Shown here: in pieces, positions 12,575 to 26,547 of the stretch
Numbering within the stretch: the stretch's first letter is position 1
Layout of the letters: the number at the start of each line of letters is the position of its first letter
NCBI GenBank assembly: GCA_028554645.1
Contig: JAQOOI010000022.1
Coordinates: forward strand, 1,550,001-1,614,000
Source of the DNA: Omphalotus guepiniiformis
Taxonomy: Eukaryota > Basidiomycota > Agaricomycetes > Agaricales > Omphalotaceae
DNA length: 64,000 nt
Direction of reading: 5' to 3'
Program-made: the position numbers and the translations under genes
Notes under the pieces: model-generated
What the model saw: the letters and a program-made list of their open reading frames with translations, nothing else
Told to the model about the DNA's origin: nothing
The model's database searches: none

Positions 12575-14487
12575 TTATTCATTGGGTGCCTCGAGCCGTA
12601 CAACAACAAATTTCCGTGTCAACAAATTGAAAATATTGCCAAAGATGAAAGCAATCACAGAGCAGGTGAAGATGATGACGTTGTAGGGCATGCTGAAATC
12701 CGGAGTAGCTAGATCGACAAGCAACGAAGGAGTGTACACCCGGCGTCCAGCACCAACTTGGCTGATATTGCTCTGAGATGATAACGGAAGAAATACAGCA
12801 GCAGGGAGATCCCATCCACGCTGGGCGTCCGGTGGGTGCTCTGTGTATCTCAAAAAAGCCTTTGCAACATCAATAGTGAAACTCATCCTACTATGACCAG
12901 GCAAGGTTAAGGTCGCCTGGAAAGTTGCAGGCCGAGAATGTGGTATTGAGGGCACATATGATATGTTGTTTATGAGGTCATCTATTCGTATCTTTGTCAG
13001 GGGAGTAAGAATGATGTTTATTGGTGGGAAGACCGACCTCTTTGGGCATTGTCACAGCGGATCTGAATAGTGTGCAGGTAGAACTGAATGAGCCAAGGCA
13101 TGGTTTCAAGATACAAAAGTTGAAGAGTATCTGGTCCGTTGTTTGTAAGGACAATGGACAGCCGTCCTCGGTCCTGAGAAGGTCCTTCAAGAGTACGTTG
13201 GGCAGAGAATGGTACAAGAGCTTGAGCAGGAGCAGTTAATGCTAAGGAAGGACAGTCAATAGAATATGAACTGATCGAGCGAAGCAAGCATACGATAGGT
13301 AAAATCGTTGGCCCATTTCACGCCTATATCCCATGGCTCGTCGTCTGGTCAAAACGTATGATCAGTACGTATGGCGACTAAGCGGACATTCAAGGCTCAC
13401 TACTCCTTAGATCATAAAACGCTCGACTGCCTTCAACTACATGAGGCTCCGGAGATATTCTATACAATTCATTACTTGGTAGTTCGATAATAACGGAACT
13501 TGCTTTGGCGACTGGACAGGTCCTGTCAACCATCCTATTGTATAATGAGCTGAATGACCAATCTGATTGAAATGTCAACGACAATTTTTATCAAAGAGGC
13601 TTATCAAACAACCTTGCTTATTCTCGGTAGAAAGCCGCAGAGGATTGGACACCAGTTGGAAGTTGAGGCGAATTTCAACACCTTCGGGACGCCACAGGAC
13701 ATGCAAGCTCATGCCATGCCAGTCAGCGTCGAACAGACGGTGGGGATTGAGTAACTTGGCGAGTCCAGACTGAGATTTGCACGGCAAAAGTTTCAAAAAA
13801 GGTGTGAGATTCTCGGTACAGACGTGTTCAGACGCGTGAGATGCGTGTCGAATTTCGTACGGGAGGCTCCAGTCTGGCAGGGAGCCTTCTGGAGGGAAAG
13901 TGAGACTTGGCGAAGTAGTTCGCAGTTCATCCAGAGAGCCAAGAGATGCACAAAATAGACCCGCGAGAGCGTTGCGGACACCTTGCCATCGTTCGTCAAT
14001 ACTACTCCCAAATCAGAAAGTGTATTTGGGAGAGTACACGTAACTCACCTGGATGGAGCACCGTCCGCCATCCAAGCCCAAAGCTCTGTGCCAGTGCTGA
14101 TACCAAGCTCGTCTGGGTAGCCCCAAGTATCATAATTCCATTTCCCGGCATTTAGGGTAAGATGAAGCTCTGTAATAGCGTACTGTCGAAGTATCTGTCC
14201 CAAGGTCAGTGGGAACAGAGTGTAATGTTGGACTGAATGAATAGAGGTTAAATGTGTCCTTCCGATGATTATTGTTTGAGCATACAGTCATCGTCATCAT
14301 ATGCCAGAGTCCGCGGATCCCTGGGTGTTGCGCCTCTAAGTAAAGTTTTGAAGGAGAAACTTGAAGTTACTCTTCCGTCGCGGAGTGATTTTATAGAAAG
14401 TTGTTCCTCGTATTCTTCAGAGTTCGTAGAATGGGAAGCAACGGAAGTAAATAGGCAGAAGATGAGGAGATAACCTATTCTCAGCAT
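12575..14487 (-). CDS. GPI16: GPI transamidase component GPI16 / PIG-T
   Basis: Subunit of the ER-membrane complex that attaches GPI anchors to proteins. The ATG at 14487 begins a signal peptide (hydrophobic LLIFCLFTSV). The ectodomain then carries family landmarks: LFPLTLGQIL, the GTELWAW region, the NALAGLFCASL region, FLKLLPC, LNPHRLFDADWHG, and an R-x-L-x-G block (AQRTLEG) followed by the LETMPW block. The C terminus has one membrane segment (YNVIIFTCSVIAFIFG) and a short cytosolic tail. About seven exons are joined by introns of roughly 50-65 nt, all fitting GT-AG. It is divergent from AFG2, with 83 nt between the two start codons. Confidence 0.9.
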
Positions 14488-14570
14488 AATGGCATGGCGA
14501 GTTGAAAGAGATGTGCAGTTGTGACCTGAGCATGTCACGCTGCAAGAGGCGCGAAAATTGACGCGCTCAA
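14488..14570. promoter_or_regulatory. 83 bp shared promoter between GPI16 and AFG2
   Basis: Only 83 nt lie between the start codons of two divergent essential genes, so both 5' untranslated regions and core promoters must overlap here or inside the neighbouring coding exons. No TATA box is evident. Regulatory function follows from the geometry. Confidence 0.5.
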
Positions 14571-17533
<2,963 letters not shown>

Positions 17534-17910
17534 TTTCCGTAATACTATCTGTCCAACGCAGCCCGATGCTGAGAATCAAAGAGCTGTTGCCCACTCCCCG
17601 TACATACATGTTCACTTTCGAATTATTTGCAACATGCACATGGCTGCTGGTGCAAATGGACATTTCACCCATCAGACCCTTGGGAGTGCACGTCCCTCTT
17701 TCGGCAGTCTGAATTTGTGGTGCTTTTGCGTAGTAATCTTATCTTCGCGAATCACTAAAGCCCAGACCACGAAGTAGCAAGCTAGACTAAGACTGCCGCT
17801 AAATAAGGCCATAATAGATGGAGCGATAAGATAACCGTAAACTTAGGCACAGACATAAAAAGACGAGAGTCATCGAGATGATTCCTTCATTCTCCTCCCA
17901 AACTATCACA

Positions 17911-18185
17911 ATGGTATTTGCAATCTAGCACACAGATGTCGATCCCTTACTGACGACTTCATAGCCTACCACCACCGCCTGCACTGTTGAATCCAAACCA
18001 AACTGTAACTATCCCAACTGCGCTTGTGGTGACCCACCAAAGAACAAGTCGTCCAATACGAGCTGTGGCTCGTCCAGCTGCAGCTGCGGCAGGTGAGCTT
18101 GATCAGAAATTCCGAAATGCTGTTGATTGCTAATGTATCACATTTCAGCGGGTGCGGCTGCAAGCCTGGCGAATGCAAATGCTAA
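17911..18185 (+). CDS. metallothionein-like small cysteine-rich protein (55 aa)
   Basis: Three exons: 17911-17913 (the ATG alone), 17965-18092 and 18149-18185. They are joined by clean GT-AG introns of 51 and 56 nt. The product has 55 residues with 11 Cys at 7, 15, 20, 22, 35, 40, 42, 46, 48, 53 and 55; five of the spacings are Cys-X-Cys, and it ends in CKC. There are no aromatic residues except one Tyr. Such composition is that of fungal metallothioneins, which bind Cu, Zn or Cd through thiolate clusters in the cytosol. Each piece is too short to stand out as an open frame. A TATA-like ataaaaag lies about 55 nt upstream. Length and Cys pattern are directly seen; metal choice is unknown. Confidence 0.85.
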
Positions 18186-18297
18186 GTGAAAACCAGAAGA
18201 ATACGTTGACAGACGTTGTCGAAGCCCGAACTATGATGTAGAATATAAATATGTGTGCTATAAACAAACTTGTATGGTTGAGACTTACAAGACGGGG

Positions 18298-18993
18298 CTA
18301 ATCCTGACCCATGGGCTCCGCGAACGGATCGATTGAGGTATCCAACATCGGTCCTCCTAATAATCCATCTGCGCTGCCCAATTGTGATAAATCATGCGAA
18401 CCATCCAAAGCCAGTCCATCTGGCCCAAGGCCAGACATATCTAAATCAATGCCACTTTCCGCAGTCATCTTCGCGTCGACATCTTCAATTGAATCCAAGG
18501 GTTTGAGGGAATCATCAATCGTGTCATCAAGCGAAGATGTTTGCAGTGACATGCTGAGCTGTGGTTTCGGAGAAGGAGGTTTGGACGCCTCGGGGTCCTC
18601 TGACTCTTGGACTAGTACTTCCGGCGGTTCTGTAGTTTCAATTCGTGCGGCTTCTGATTCAGCTCGCTGTGCCTCTTCTTGGTCTATCTCCTCATCTCCT
18701 TCTACGACCTCAGGCTCGTCAGGCAGAGGTGCAAGTGGTTCGTCAGCTCCATTATCGTCATCGTTGAAAAGCTACGTGTTGCGTTCGTTCAGTTTGCAAG
18801 CGAATTCGTACGCTCAAACACTCACTTGTATTTTCTCAGTCCTAACCCACTTGTAGATTTTCAGCGCAGAGCCAGAAGGCGCAGCTTCAGGAGTGACCCA
18901 GACTTTCTCCCAGCACGTTACGGGTTGCATGAGTTGTCTGCGAGCGGCTTCTGTGGTCGCATTGCTGACACCAATTCTCCTTCGTGTAGCCAT
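18298..18993 (-). CDS. BCL7-like acidic protein, possible SWI/SNF-associated subunit
   Basis: Two exons flank one intron (donor gtgagt after KIQ; acceptor acgtag). The N-terminal ~60 residues are basic, then contain WEKVWVTP followed by LKIYKWV. This Trp-Glu-Lys-x-Trp-Val and Lys-Trp-Val pattern is the core of the BCL7 N-terminal domain, found in animal BAF complexes. The remaining ~160 residues are acidic and disordered, with Pro/Ser stretches and an Asp/Leu/Gly-rich tail. The first ATG is at 18993. BCL7 membership rests on a short motif, so chromatin function is an inference. It converges on the metallothionein-like gene with 112 nt between stops. Confidence 0.6.
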
Positions 18994-19317
18994 TGCAGTT
19001 TACATACACTAAAGGCAAAGTGATGAAAGTTAAATTAGTATTTACTACTATTTACTCTCCACTCAGTGCGCCGGACAGTTCCACATTTTCCACCGCAAAA
19101 CAGTGTATCTAACGTAGTTCGCAGAGTAACCAGTAAGTAACATTTCCGTGATATCGCGCTGATATATCAAGGGAGAGCCGACATGCAAATCTGCTAGTTT
19201 TCGTCCAGAACGGACACCCCGTGTAAACTAAACCCAGTATACAGAGTAGACACTAACTTACAACAGGCTATTTTACAGATACAAATGATACGGAGAGTTA
19301 AAGGTATTACTGTTACT
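18994..19317. other. intergenic upstream of the BCL7-like gene
   Basis: About 320 nt between the BCL7-like start codon and the MED7 stop, AT-rich, with no gene, repeat or RNA recognised. It presumably holds the BCL7-like promoter. Confidence 0.4.
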
Positions 19318-20411
19318 TTAACCCACCTCTTCAGCCCATTGTAGCATCTCGTCGTGTGAGACCGGGACATTTGCCTGTACCAAGAGGTTAGCCAACATAA
19401 TCACCGTCCGAATCTCTGACTGACCTCAACAACCTCAATGCCCGTTCCTCTTGCCAATGAAGAGAGCTGCAGGAGAAACCTAAATACACAAAAAGCTAGG
19501 CCTGGAATGACTTCGAGTACCTTCGGCTGGTCTTGCTTCAAATCCTCAGCGGAGACGCGAAGTTGCGCAAGTTTCGCTTCTAGAGCGTCACATTTTCTGA
19601 GACTGGATTATTGACCTTACACCAGTGAAGGTAGGTAAAACAACTTGCATGTGTAGGGACTTTGTTTCCTCTCTTCGAAGCTCAAGCTGCCGTCTCATCA
19701 TCAACTCCAGATTCCCTCTTGCCTAAAAGCAAGTGACCGTAAATAACCGGTCCAGAGTATTACACCGCGATACAAACTTGAACCGGTCGAAGATCGTTAG
19801 CGGCGGCCATTAAATTCTGACTGAGAACCGTTATCCACTCGACGTGTTGCTGCCACTCCGGAGGCGTCGTGGAGGAAGTTGTGGGTGGAGGAGCAAGCAA
19901 AGCGGACGTCAAATAGGAATATGTGACTAGCATCGAGCGTAATATAGATTGCAATGCGGGACGGCGGTCTTTCAACACTGGAATCTGAGTGTGCAATAGC
20001 TTAAAGAGAGAGACTGAAGCATACCGACTGTAGGATCCACTGGATATAGCTGGTTTCCGCCCAGCTCCGCCAAAGAAGGAATTTTATCTTTGACCTTGGA
20101 TATCAACTTGAGACTGGCGTGCGGCTAAAGCAAGACACGCTACTCACAAACCATCTGTCGCCGAAGACATCGTAGTACGGCTCTGACTCGTCCAGGATCC
20201 AGTCTACGCGTGGTTTTTCAAGTTGTGTGAGAGGCCAGTCGGGAACGTCCGTTTGATCTTTGAGAACTTCATGTTGATTGAACGCGACCTCGGTGTCCGG
20301 GATGCGTTCCTTGAGTAAAGCCAATAGATTTAGATTGTGAGAAGAATACTTTGTGTAATGTGAAGGTGGAGAAGGAAAAGGATTCCTGAGCTCTGCGTCG
20401 TCGTCGTCCAT
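19318..20411 (-). CDS. MED7: Mediator complex subunit 7
   Basis: Middle-module subunit of Mediator, acting in the nucleus with RNA polymerase II. The N terminus has the MED7 hallmark NPFPSPPSHYTKYSS followed by NLNLLALL. A Leu-Tyr-Pro segment (NQLYPVDP) comes next, then a helical region ending in a long helix rich in Arg/Glu/Leu that normally pairs with MED21. About six exons; the ATG is at 20411 and the TAA at 19318. One intron near the C terminus (donor gtactc, acceptor cctgcag) is 54 nt, in frame and stop-free, so it could be mistaken for coding sequence. Divergent from the acyl-CoA ligase with 156 nt between starts. Confidence 0.85.
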
Positions 20412-20567
20412 GAGTCGGACTCGAGGCTTGAATAAGATAGGCGCTCTGATCGGTCACAACCACACAAGAACATACAAACTCGGAGCTTGCTGGTATGTCT
20501 TTCTCGCCTCCAATATATAAAATGACATTTCTCCCAACTTCTCTTTAATTTATTCCTCGTTCTATCC

Positions 20568-23273
20568 ATGTCTCATTTTTATTCTCCTTCTGGTTCAATT
20601 CCAGCTAACATTATTCCAGATTATCTTACTGTCCCTCAATTCCTGTTGGAGTCTCAAGACGCGTTCAGACCTCTCAGACCTAGTTCAGTTCCTTGGCTGA
20701 TTGACGACCAAACTGCCAAAGGCTTGCATATTGAGCAGGTGAGCTTTCCGAGTTATAAGATTCGGATCACCGGATCAAACCTAGCTCTTCAGTTGCGTTC
20801 TCGGACCAATTATTTGGCCAGTGCCCTCAAAGCGAAGTGGAACACAGGTAAAAACTCAAATTTCAGTCATCAAGAAGTACTCAATTGTAACCTTCTGACT
20901 CGCAGGTGAAAGCGATGTTGGTGGGTTCATTTCGTTATATCACCGGTGAAACAAGTACCGACTACGTTCCACAGTGTGCATCTTTAGCCCCAATCATCTA
21001 GGCAGGGTTCATGTCTTCTCCACCATATCCGGGGTTTTAATGTGTCGTTCTTAGACTACCCCGTTTCAATATGGGCTGTCCACACTCTGGGGGGAATTGT
21101 GACGTGAGATAGCTGTACTGCGGGTTTTTATCAGCTACTGAATTGCCCCAAATGAAATACCACAGACCGGCTAATCCGAGCTACACAACTGAAGAGCTCC
21201 TGTATCAGCTTCGGATTAGCCATGCTCGTCTCGTCATTGCTTACTCTGACTTTTTGGCCACTGCCCTTCCGGCCGCACAACAGGCTGGTATCCCTGCGGA
21301 AAACGTCATTGTCATTCCTGCGTCTGCAGACAGCGAAGTTAATGGTTTTACGATCGATGAACTTGTATCATACGGGTCAACTTTATCTTCAGTTTGGTCT
21401 CCTATACGCTTGAAACCAGGCGAAGCTAAGACCAAAATCGCTTTCTTGTCTTTCTCGAGCGGCACAACGGGCAAGTGTAATACAAGTTGATATCTGATCG
21501 AAAGCTCACACGTTTTTCACAGGAAAACCGAAGGTAGAGGACACTTCACACCGTTTTCGTGTAACTAACGTTGTCGTGCAGGCCGTTGCGATTCCTCATT
21601 ACTCGATCATCTCCAATGTGATTCAGATGGCAGTTCATTGGGATGTAATAGGCCCTCTTGCAACGACACAGAAACTCATGTCTGTTGGAGATGTCTGTCT
21701 TGGTGGTCAGTCACTGTACATGATACGTTCTGCATTTAATTACGCCATTTCTTCAGTTCTCCCATTCTATCGTAGGTGCTCTTCTTAAGACTCCTAGCGG
21801 CTGGTACGAGCTAAAAGTCGCGAAGATATCTACGGATTAATTGTCACGGTAGTATCCACTCATTTAATATGCTACATGATGTCCTAAAATGCTTTCTCAG
21901 GTTCACTTTATGCTATATTGTGGAGTGAGTATTCATGTCACATATTTGGTCTTTGTCTAACATGCCATTTACACAGGTTTCGGTCGTCGTTGTACCCAAA
22001 TTCAACTTTTCGCAGTTCTTGAAGAGTATTGTACGCCATAGAATAACACACCTCTTGTGTGCCCAGTCCATTTCTTTGCAGCTATGGTTCTAATTTTAAA
22101 TGTGAATGTAGTATCGTACCGCCTCAGGCCGTTCTGCTTTGCAAGGTTAGTTTGTTCACCAATCATGCGACCAATATGGTTCTGAATTGTGGACAATCAT
22201 AGCATCCAGCGGTTCGAGAGCACGATTTGAAAAGCGTCAAGTTCATACTTTCCGGTGCCGCGCCGCTATCAGGAGAACTTGTTCAAAAAATCACACAGAT
22301 ATTTCCGGATGCTCATGTTGGCCAGGGATACGGTGCTTACTACCATGGCATGCAATCCATCTCTTGCTCATCTACTTCCACAGGACTTACAGAGACTGCC
22401 ACTACTGTCAGTATGTTCCCGCCGAATCAAAAAGTGGGAGTCATCGGTAGCGCGGGTCAAATCATTCCAGGCATTATTGCTCGAGTCGTCAAGTCAGATG
22501 GCACATTGGCTAATGAGGGTGAACAAGGAGAGCTGATTGTCACAGGACCGTCCATGGCTTTGTGCTACTATAATAATGAAAAAGCGTGCGTGAACGCCAT
22601 CTACCTTCACACTCCATACTTTTCTTACTGTATAGCTATAGTACAAAGGAAACATTCGTTGATGGCTGGGTGAGAACTGGCGACGAGGTCATTATCAAGG
22701 ACGGAGAAATATTCGTTGTAGATCGTTTGAAAGTATGTTCCTTCTATAGTACATTTGGCAACTAATACTCAAAGATGTCTAAGGAAATCATGAAAGTACG
22801 AGGATTCCAAGTGGCTCCAGCGGAACTTGAGGGACATCTTCTCGTTCACCCTGCCGTTGCTGATGCATGTATCATTGGAATTCCTGACGAATACAACGGC
22901 GAAATACCACTAGCTTATGTGGTAGTTGACCCTAAATTCCAATCGAAGATTCAAAGCGATCCCCGGGAAGCTGAGAAACTCAAACAGGAACTGATGAAGG
23001 TGGGCAGTCTCGACACCGTTGTTTTTGTTTTCAGAAAGTCTAACACTTGAATTCAGCATGTATCTGACCATAAAGTGCAGTATAAATGGCTCGCAGGTGG
23101 TGTTGAGTTCATAGATGCCATTCCGAAGAATCCTTCTGGCAAGATTGTAAGTTTCCACACTCTTCCTAGCCATCTTGCACCTACACCGTTCTTCATAATA
23201 GCTTCGCCGGGCCTTGAGAGATACCGCAAAGTTCAAGAACAGGAGGAGTGTTGGAATGAAAGTTAAGCTCTGA
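20568..23273 (+). CDS. AMP-forming acyl-CoA ligase, 4-coumarate:CoA ligase type
   Basis: Adenylate-forming enzyme joining a carboxylic acid to CoA through an acyl-AMP. The join gives the AMP-binding P-loop SSGTTGKPK, split over three exons: up to 21470, an 11 nt exon 21523-21533, and 21582 onward. Later motifs are [25 protein letters not shown] and the C-terminal domain hinge/lysine region ([17 protein letters not shown]). More than a dozen exons. Two introns need GC donors to keep frame: 21002-21054 (GCAGGG) and 21471-21522 (GCAAGT). The frame is otherwise intact from ATG 20568 to TGA 23271. The last residues, VKL, resemble but do not match the usual peroxisomal SKL signal. The substrate cannot be told from sequence. 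Confidence 0.88.
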
Positions 23274-23455
23274 GAGAAAAGTAATTCATAGCGGTTCACG
23301 TCCTAGAAATTCATTGTTTTGAATACTCTTAATCGGAGACTTGGTCAGAAATTAGAAAGTAAGGAAATACACGGCCCGTATCCGGACCGGGAGGATTACA
23401 TAAACGAAATGTTTTCTTTAGCTACGGCTGAAATTTATTAACTTGAGTTGAGACT

Positions 23456-24385
23456 ATGGTGCGCAGAGTAGCGTCCCAAGTACACCAGCAAGTCTCCCGC
23501 TTAATGCGAGGAAACCTCGTTCAGGAGCCAGTCTGGTTCAAGGCCGTTCTTGAACATCCACCTCTTCCTCTTCCACCCAAAGCTCCTCCTTCTCGAACCG
23601 CGTACGACGTGAACTCACCACAAGCCATACCTGGCTCAAAAACAAAATTGCGCCCTTATGACCCGAAGCCTCTGCCTATATACTATTTGGAAGATGATAT
23701 TCGTCGCCAGTTCTTCCGAGATCACCCTTTCGAGGCATTTCGTCCCGTTACATTGACGGAGGGTGCTGGAGTTCGGGAGACTCACCCGATCCAAGGGGCG
23801 CAATGGACTAGGCTTAGACAGCGTGGCCGAAATCCATCACCAGAGGAGTACGTTCTCGTCGTTCAGTTATTTTGTCTGTCCGCTCTAACCTGAGTGTATT
23901 CCCATAGTGCTATCCAATTTGCTTTAAACCTTCACTACCACCACGGTCTATCTCTTTCATATGCTTACGCTCGGGCAGTTGGCCAATTTCGGGCATTACG
24001 ATCAGAACACCATATTGCCACTATGGTAGCTGCGTATGAAGCTGATCATCTAGGTGGTATATTCCAAAACTCCGAAATAGCTCATGGTTTCCAGAAGGAA
24101 TTCAAGAGTCTGGCTACATGGGAGAAACAAGCAGAGATGGATGAGGGCGCGTTGGCTGCGAGGAAGCGTTGGCGCTCTATTGCATTGAAGCATTCAGAGG
24201 CGAGAGAGTGGTCGAAAGGGCAGGAATACGTCAGGTTATGGAAGGAGGGTGTCACTCCGGAATATGCACCAGCATTAACAACGCCAGTAAAAGCTCCTAC
24301 CCTCACGCCTGATCAGATAGCCAAGTCTCCCGATGCCTTTGGTCTTGCTCGGTCTCAGGTACCTCATATACTTACAGCACAGTAG
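23456..24385 (+). CDS. RSM25: mitochondrial small-subunit ribosomal protein mS23 (RSM25)
   Basis: Component of the mitochondrial 37S ribosomal subunit. The N terminus is basic. The family signature LPIYYLEDDIRRQFFRDHPFEA is broken here into its recognisable halves: PLPIYYLEDDIR and FFRDHPFEAFRP. One 60-odd nt intron (donor gtacgt after the first ~130 codons; acceptor cccatag) joins to the C-terminal helical region ALNLHYHHGLSLS and an acidic, Glu/Lys-rich helix. The start is the ATG at 23456 and the stop is TAG 24383-24385. A short gap of 94 nt separates it from the convergent RPN5 stop. Confidence 0.85.
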
Positions 24386-24479
24386 ACACCATACATGCGA
24401 ATTCGAGCGTGGCGTGAATAACAAAATACAAAATGAATTGCAGGATCGAGAACAAGTACGCGAACAAAATAGAGTATCA

Positions 24480-26287
24480 CTATGTTGCCGATGCTTTTAT
24501 TCGTGACTGTGCGGCCTGAGCTGCGTTCATGCCCATCCATGTCTTTTCTACAAGGCCCAGCAATTTTTGCATATCGGAACTCCAGTCGTTCATCACATCT
24601 TCGGCGCTCCTTTGGCTCCTGAAGTTCACAATTTCCGCAGGACGGTCAATGCGCGCCCATATCGTTTTCGAGACTACAAGCCTGGCCAAGGTTTCCTCCG
24701 TTTGCTTGCGGTCAAGATCGAGGAGTGATGTCAGCCGTGAGATTGTGATTCGCGTATAATAAGCTGCAACGACGCGAACATTCTAAGGAAAATCACAAAC
24801 AATCAATTGACGTCCAGGTTAGAAAGGTAAAGGCTTACATGTTCGATGACACGAGTATGTAGGTCCTCCCACCGCTTCTTGATAGAGAACACTGGAGTTG
24901 CGCGTAGGAACTCTCCATACAACTGCACGATACCTGGCCATCTCATGAGCTCTTGCGTAGTAAAGCACTTCACCAAATTGCTGAAAGAGTTATTAATGTA
25001 GATGCATCACTATTAATAGTGCTGATACTCACTAATGAAGCTGTAACTTCTCTAGTGCAGGATTAATGAAAATCCGGTGAAGCATATCAGATTGCTCGTT
25101 ATCATGCGGAGCAAGCACAATGTAGTATACGATGTGTTCGAGTGCCTGTTCATCGAGGCATTGAATAAAGGTCAAACAAGAGATAATCAAACGTGCTGCT
25201 TTGCCTTTGTCATTCACATCCTCTTTGATTGACGGTGTTTCCCATACTTTGTGGTAATATTTCGCGACATCAAGATATGAAGAATGGTGAAGGGCGTGCT
25301 GAATCATGAGATCATAGTACTTCAATTTCAGATCCTGAACAAAATGAACCACATCAAGATCATTCGCAGCCTTTGCACAGAAGTGAGACCTACTTCGTTG
25401 TCCTTCTCCTTGAGAAACTCCTCGTTGACCTTCCTACCCCCAACTCTCACTTTTGCCCACTCAGCTTCTCCGCCAGCTAAGGAGTCCTTCCCTTCTGCTT
25501 TGGTCACCTCATCCTTCGACCGTGCAACAGCAATGAGGAGCCGCATCTGCTCTAGTATGAATTCTGTTTTCTCCCTGCGCTCCATGGAAGAGTAGGTTTC
25601 CACTTGCAAATCCGACATAAGTTCTGAGGCAGTCTCTAGTGACTTTCGTTTCTGCTCGGGGGACGACTCTTTGTTGTAAAGATCTTCATGGTATCGAGAC
25701 AGAAGGAGAGTAACTCGTGCACGAGGAGTTTCAAGAAAGATCTGGAGTGCCCTTTATAATTTGACAGTAGTAGCAGGATTTCAACACGTACCTTTCCCTC
25801 CGTTACTTCTCTGAGCGTTTCGACTAGCTGCAGCCATCTTTCTGTGCCTTCCTTCTTCCGTATATCTTCTAGCCAGCCCATGACCTGCTCCACCATAGCT
25901 TGTATGACAGCCTTGAGCTGACCATGCTTCTTGCTTAGAATGGAAAAGCTAGAATTCAGTTGAGTGAAATCGCGCTTGTTATAACAGTGCTCATTAATGG
26001 CCTTGACAAGTCTTGTAGTCGATTTAGGATCAGCAGCCTAAGATAGTTGTTATCAGAAGGAGGAATAAGATAAATCGAGCATGTTACACACGTTTCTTGT
26101 CTGCTTTTCTAACGCAAACAACTTGTCAAGTGCCTCTTGATGCTTGCCGGCCTTGATTTAAAACGCGAGTCAATACTTGCAGGAGACCCGATGAGAGAAA
26201 TATCACCTTGATTAAGGACTCTGCCTCTGGTAAAATAGCATCTACTTCAGGAGTGAAATCTTTCTCTTGTTTCTTGTTGTCGGACAT
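24480..26287 (-). CDS. RPN5: 26S proteasome lid subunit RPN5 (PSMD12)
   Basis: Non-ATPase lid subunit of the 19S regulatory particle. It is helical throughout: TPR-like repeats (NKRDFTQLNSSFSILSKKH region, KYYDLMIQHALHH) are followed by a C-terminal PCI domain (RVVAAYYTRITISRLTSLLDL, then the winged-helix segment ARLVVSKTIWARIDRP) and a final long helix. About eight exons. The ATG at 26287 (MSDNKKQEKDF) is chosen; the frame stays open upstream to another ATG but the extension is unlike the family. Introns are about 50-60 nt. The next gene on the same strand ends 260 nt upstream of its start. Confidence 0.9.
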
Positions 26288-26547
26288 GCTGCTCGAGAGT
26301 AGTTGGCTTAGATGAAAGTGACGCGTCGCGAATTCGCTGACATAATCACGCTGTGGAAGCCAAAGTCGGACTTGCACTTCGGACTCGTTTAGCATTAGCA
26401 CTGTGCCCTCATCGCCCTTATCCTGGCCCTTTTGCTCATGTCCATGTGTCTCATGCACTTCTAACGAACAAGAATTTACGGATTCAGAGTCTCCCTATTT
26501 TGTGCCAGCACGGTACATATAAGTAAGTAATTTCGGCATAAACAGAA

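Noticed and set aside
21002..22200. Acyl-CoA ligase as a pseudogene
   Set aside because: Apparent frame breaks disappear when two GC-AG introns and an 11 nt exon are allowed; all core motifs then read in order.
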